The position numbers and the translations under genes were made by a program. The notes under the pieces were generated by a model that was given only the letters and a program-made list of their open reading frames with translations, had not been told where the DNA came from and searched no databases. From Acetofilamentum sp. (lineage in GTDB: Bacteria; Bacteroidota; Bacteroidia; Bacteroidales; DTU049), in assembly GCA_020720525.1 (NCBI GenBank), contig DYON01000156.1:1-6355 (forward strand): 6,355 bases of DNA. The letters are read 5' to 3'. Shown here one piece after another: positions 5,881-6,355 of this stretch. How positions within the stretch are numbered: position 1 is the first letter of the stretch; the number at the start of each line of letters is the position of its first letter.

Positions 5881-6213
5881 ATGAACAACAACAAACGCGA
5901 TAGCTTTAACGACGATGAGCGCTTACTTGCCGATTATGCCAAACTGTTGTCGCATCCTGCACGAGTGGCCATTATCAGATTATTGGCCGAGAAGAAAGAA
6001 ATAAAAACGGGAAATATTTCCGATTTTTTGCCCATTAGCCGACCAACAGTGTCGCGCCATTTGCGTGAATTGAAGGAGCTGGGTGTAATTGATGGAACCA
6101 TTGATGGACTTCAAATTCATTATTGCCTCAACATGAGTCGTCTCCAGCAAATGCGCGACGCCTTCACTCGATTTTTTCAACAAAGTATCACTGATTTTGT
6201 TTGTTCTTGCTAA
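5881..6213 (+). CDS. arsR: ArsR-family metalloregulator
   Basis: This 110-residue winged-helix repressor probably controls its own operon and releases DNA when As(III) or a related metalloid binds. Residues 17-35 (ADYAKLLSHPARVAIIRLL) match the ArsR helix with the conserved HPxR. The recognition helix is around 51-65 (PISRPTVSRHLRELK), and the wing is about 68-83. The classic ArsR arsenite site CxC at the start of the recognition helix is absent. The only cysteines are C82 in the wing and C108 and C110 in the C-terminal VCSC, so an alternative C-terminal thiol site is likely if it senses arsenite. The start at 5881 fits the family and lies 19 bases past a -7 element. The stop is 12 bases before arsC, so the two genes are very probably co-transcribed. 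The regulatory family is certain; the ligand is inferred from the neighbour. Confidence 0.88.
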   Translation: MNNNKRDSFNDDERLLADYAKLLSHPARVAIIRLLAEKKEIKTGNISDFLPISRPTVSRHLRELKELGVIDGTIDGLQIHYCLNMSRLQQMRDAFTRFFQQSITDFVCSC

Positions 6214-6225
6214 AAACTCAAAAAT

Positions 6226-6355
6226 ATGAACATTTTAATCCTTTGCACTGGAAACAGCTGCCGCAGCCAAATGGCCGAAGGCATTATGCGCAAAATGTAT
6301 CCCGAAGCCGATATTTTTTCGGCAGGTACCAAACCAGAAAAAGACGTGAATCCTT
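6226..6355 (+). CDS. arsC: Arsenate reductase ArsC, LMW-phosphatase type (partial)
   Basis: The gene runs off the window after 43 codons. The N-terminus MNILILCTGNSCRSQMAEG holds the P-loop C7-x5-R13 of the low-molecular-weight protein tyrosine phosphatase fold, in the form typical of thioredoxin-coupled arsenate reductases. FSAGTKPEKDVNP follows and is also typical of this family. These enzymes reduce arsenate to arsenite in the cytoplasm; arsenite is then exported or methylated by products usually encoded next door. The other two catalytic cysteines (near 82 and 89 in S. aureus ArsC) lie beyond the edge, so a plain tyrosine phosphatase is not strictly excluded. The position 12 bases after arsR supports arsenate reductase. 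ATG at 6226 is the natural start; no Shine-Dalgarno sequence is visible. Confidence 0.88.
   Translation, partial: MNILILCTGNSCRSQMAEGIMRKMYPEADIFSAGTKPEKDVNP

Noticed and set aside
4336..6355. CDF transporter, ferredoxin and ars genes as one metal-resistance island
   Set aside because: The CDF gene and the ars operon are separated by an oppositely transcribed ferredoxin, a terminator and a gene remnant, and each has its own promoter; nothing shows shared regulation.

Overview
The window looks like a chromosomal stretch from a Bacteroidota species. Several genes are preceded by the Bacteroidota-type -7 element TAnnTTTG instead of a sigma70 -10 box. No convincing Shine-Dalgarno sequences are visible, the DNA is AT-leaning, and the tRNA gene does not encode its CCA end. 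One intergenic region also carries a remnant that reads like a type IX secretion C-terminal sorting domain, a signal known only from this phylum. The futalosine-pathway enzyme MqnE implies that menaquinone is made by the futalosine route.

Layout, left to right: an uninterpreted left edge (1-245); mqnE (258-1346, +); a YbiT-like ABC-F ATPase (1413-3032, +); rlmN (3091-4113, -), convergent with the ABC-F gene; an intrinsic terminator and tRNA-Ala(GGC) (4149-4222, -) directly upstream of rlmN; a cation diffusion facilitator transporter (4336-5202, +), divergent from the tRNA; a terminator and a 55-residue 2[4Fe-4S] ferredoxin gene (5259-5426, -); about 450 bases without an intact gene, holding the T9SS-like remnant (5639-5824, -); then an ars operon start, arsR (5881-6213, +) and arsC (6226 to the window edge, +).

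The genes are mostly housekeeping: quinone synthesis, ribosome-associated ATPase, rRNA/tRNA methylation, electron carrier and metal efflux. They are followed by an arsenic-resistance operon that seems to have landed beside, or replaced most of, a secreted-protein gene. MqnE and RlmN are both radical-SAM enzymes needing a low-potential electron donor. The small ferredoxin could supply one, but nothing in the sequence links them beyond proximity.

I see no CRISPR array, insertion sequence or clearly new multi-gene system. The points most worth a second look are the tRNA terminator that runs into the rlmN start codon, the one-sided loss of ATPase motifs in the ABC-F protein, the T9SS-like gene remnant, the candidate ArsR operator with an atypical ArsR sensor, and a possibly leaderless mqnE mRNA.
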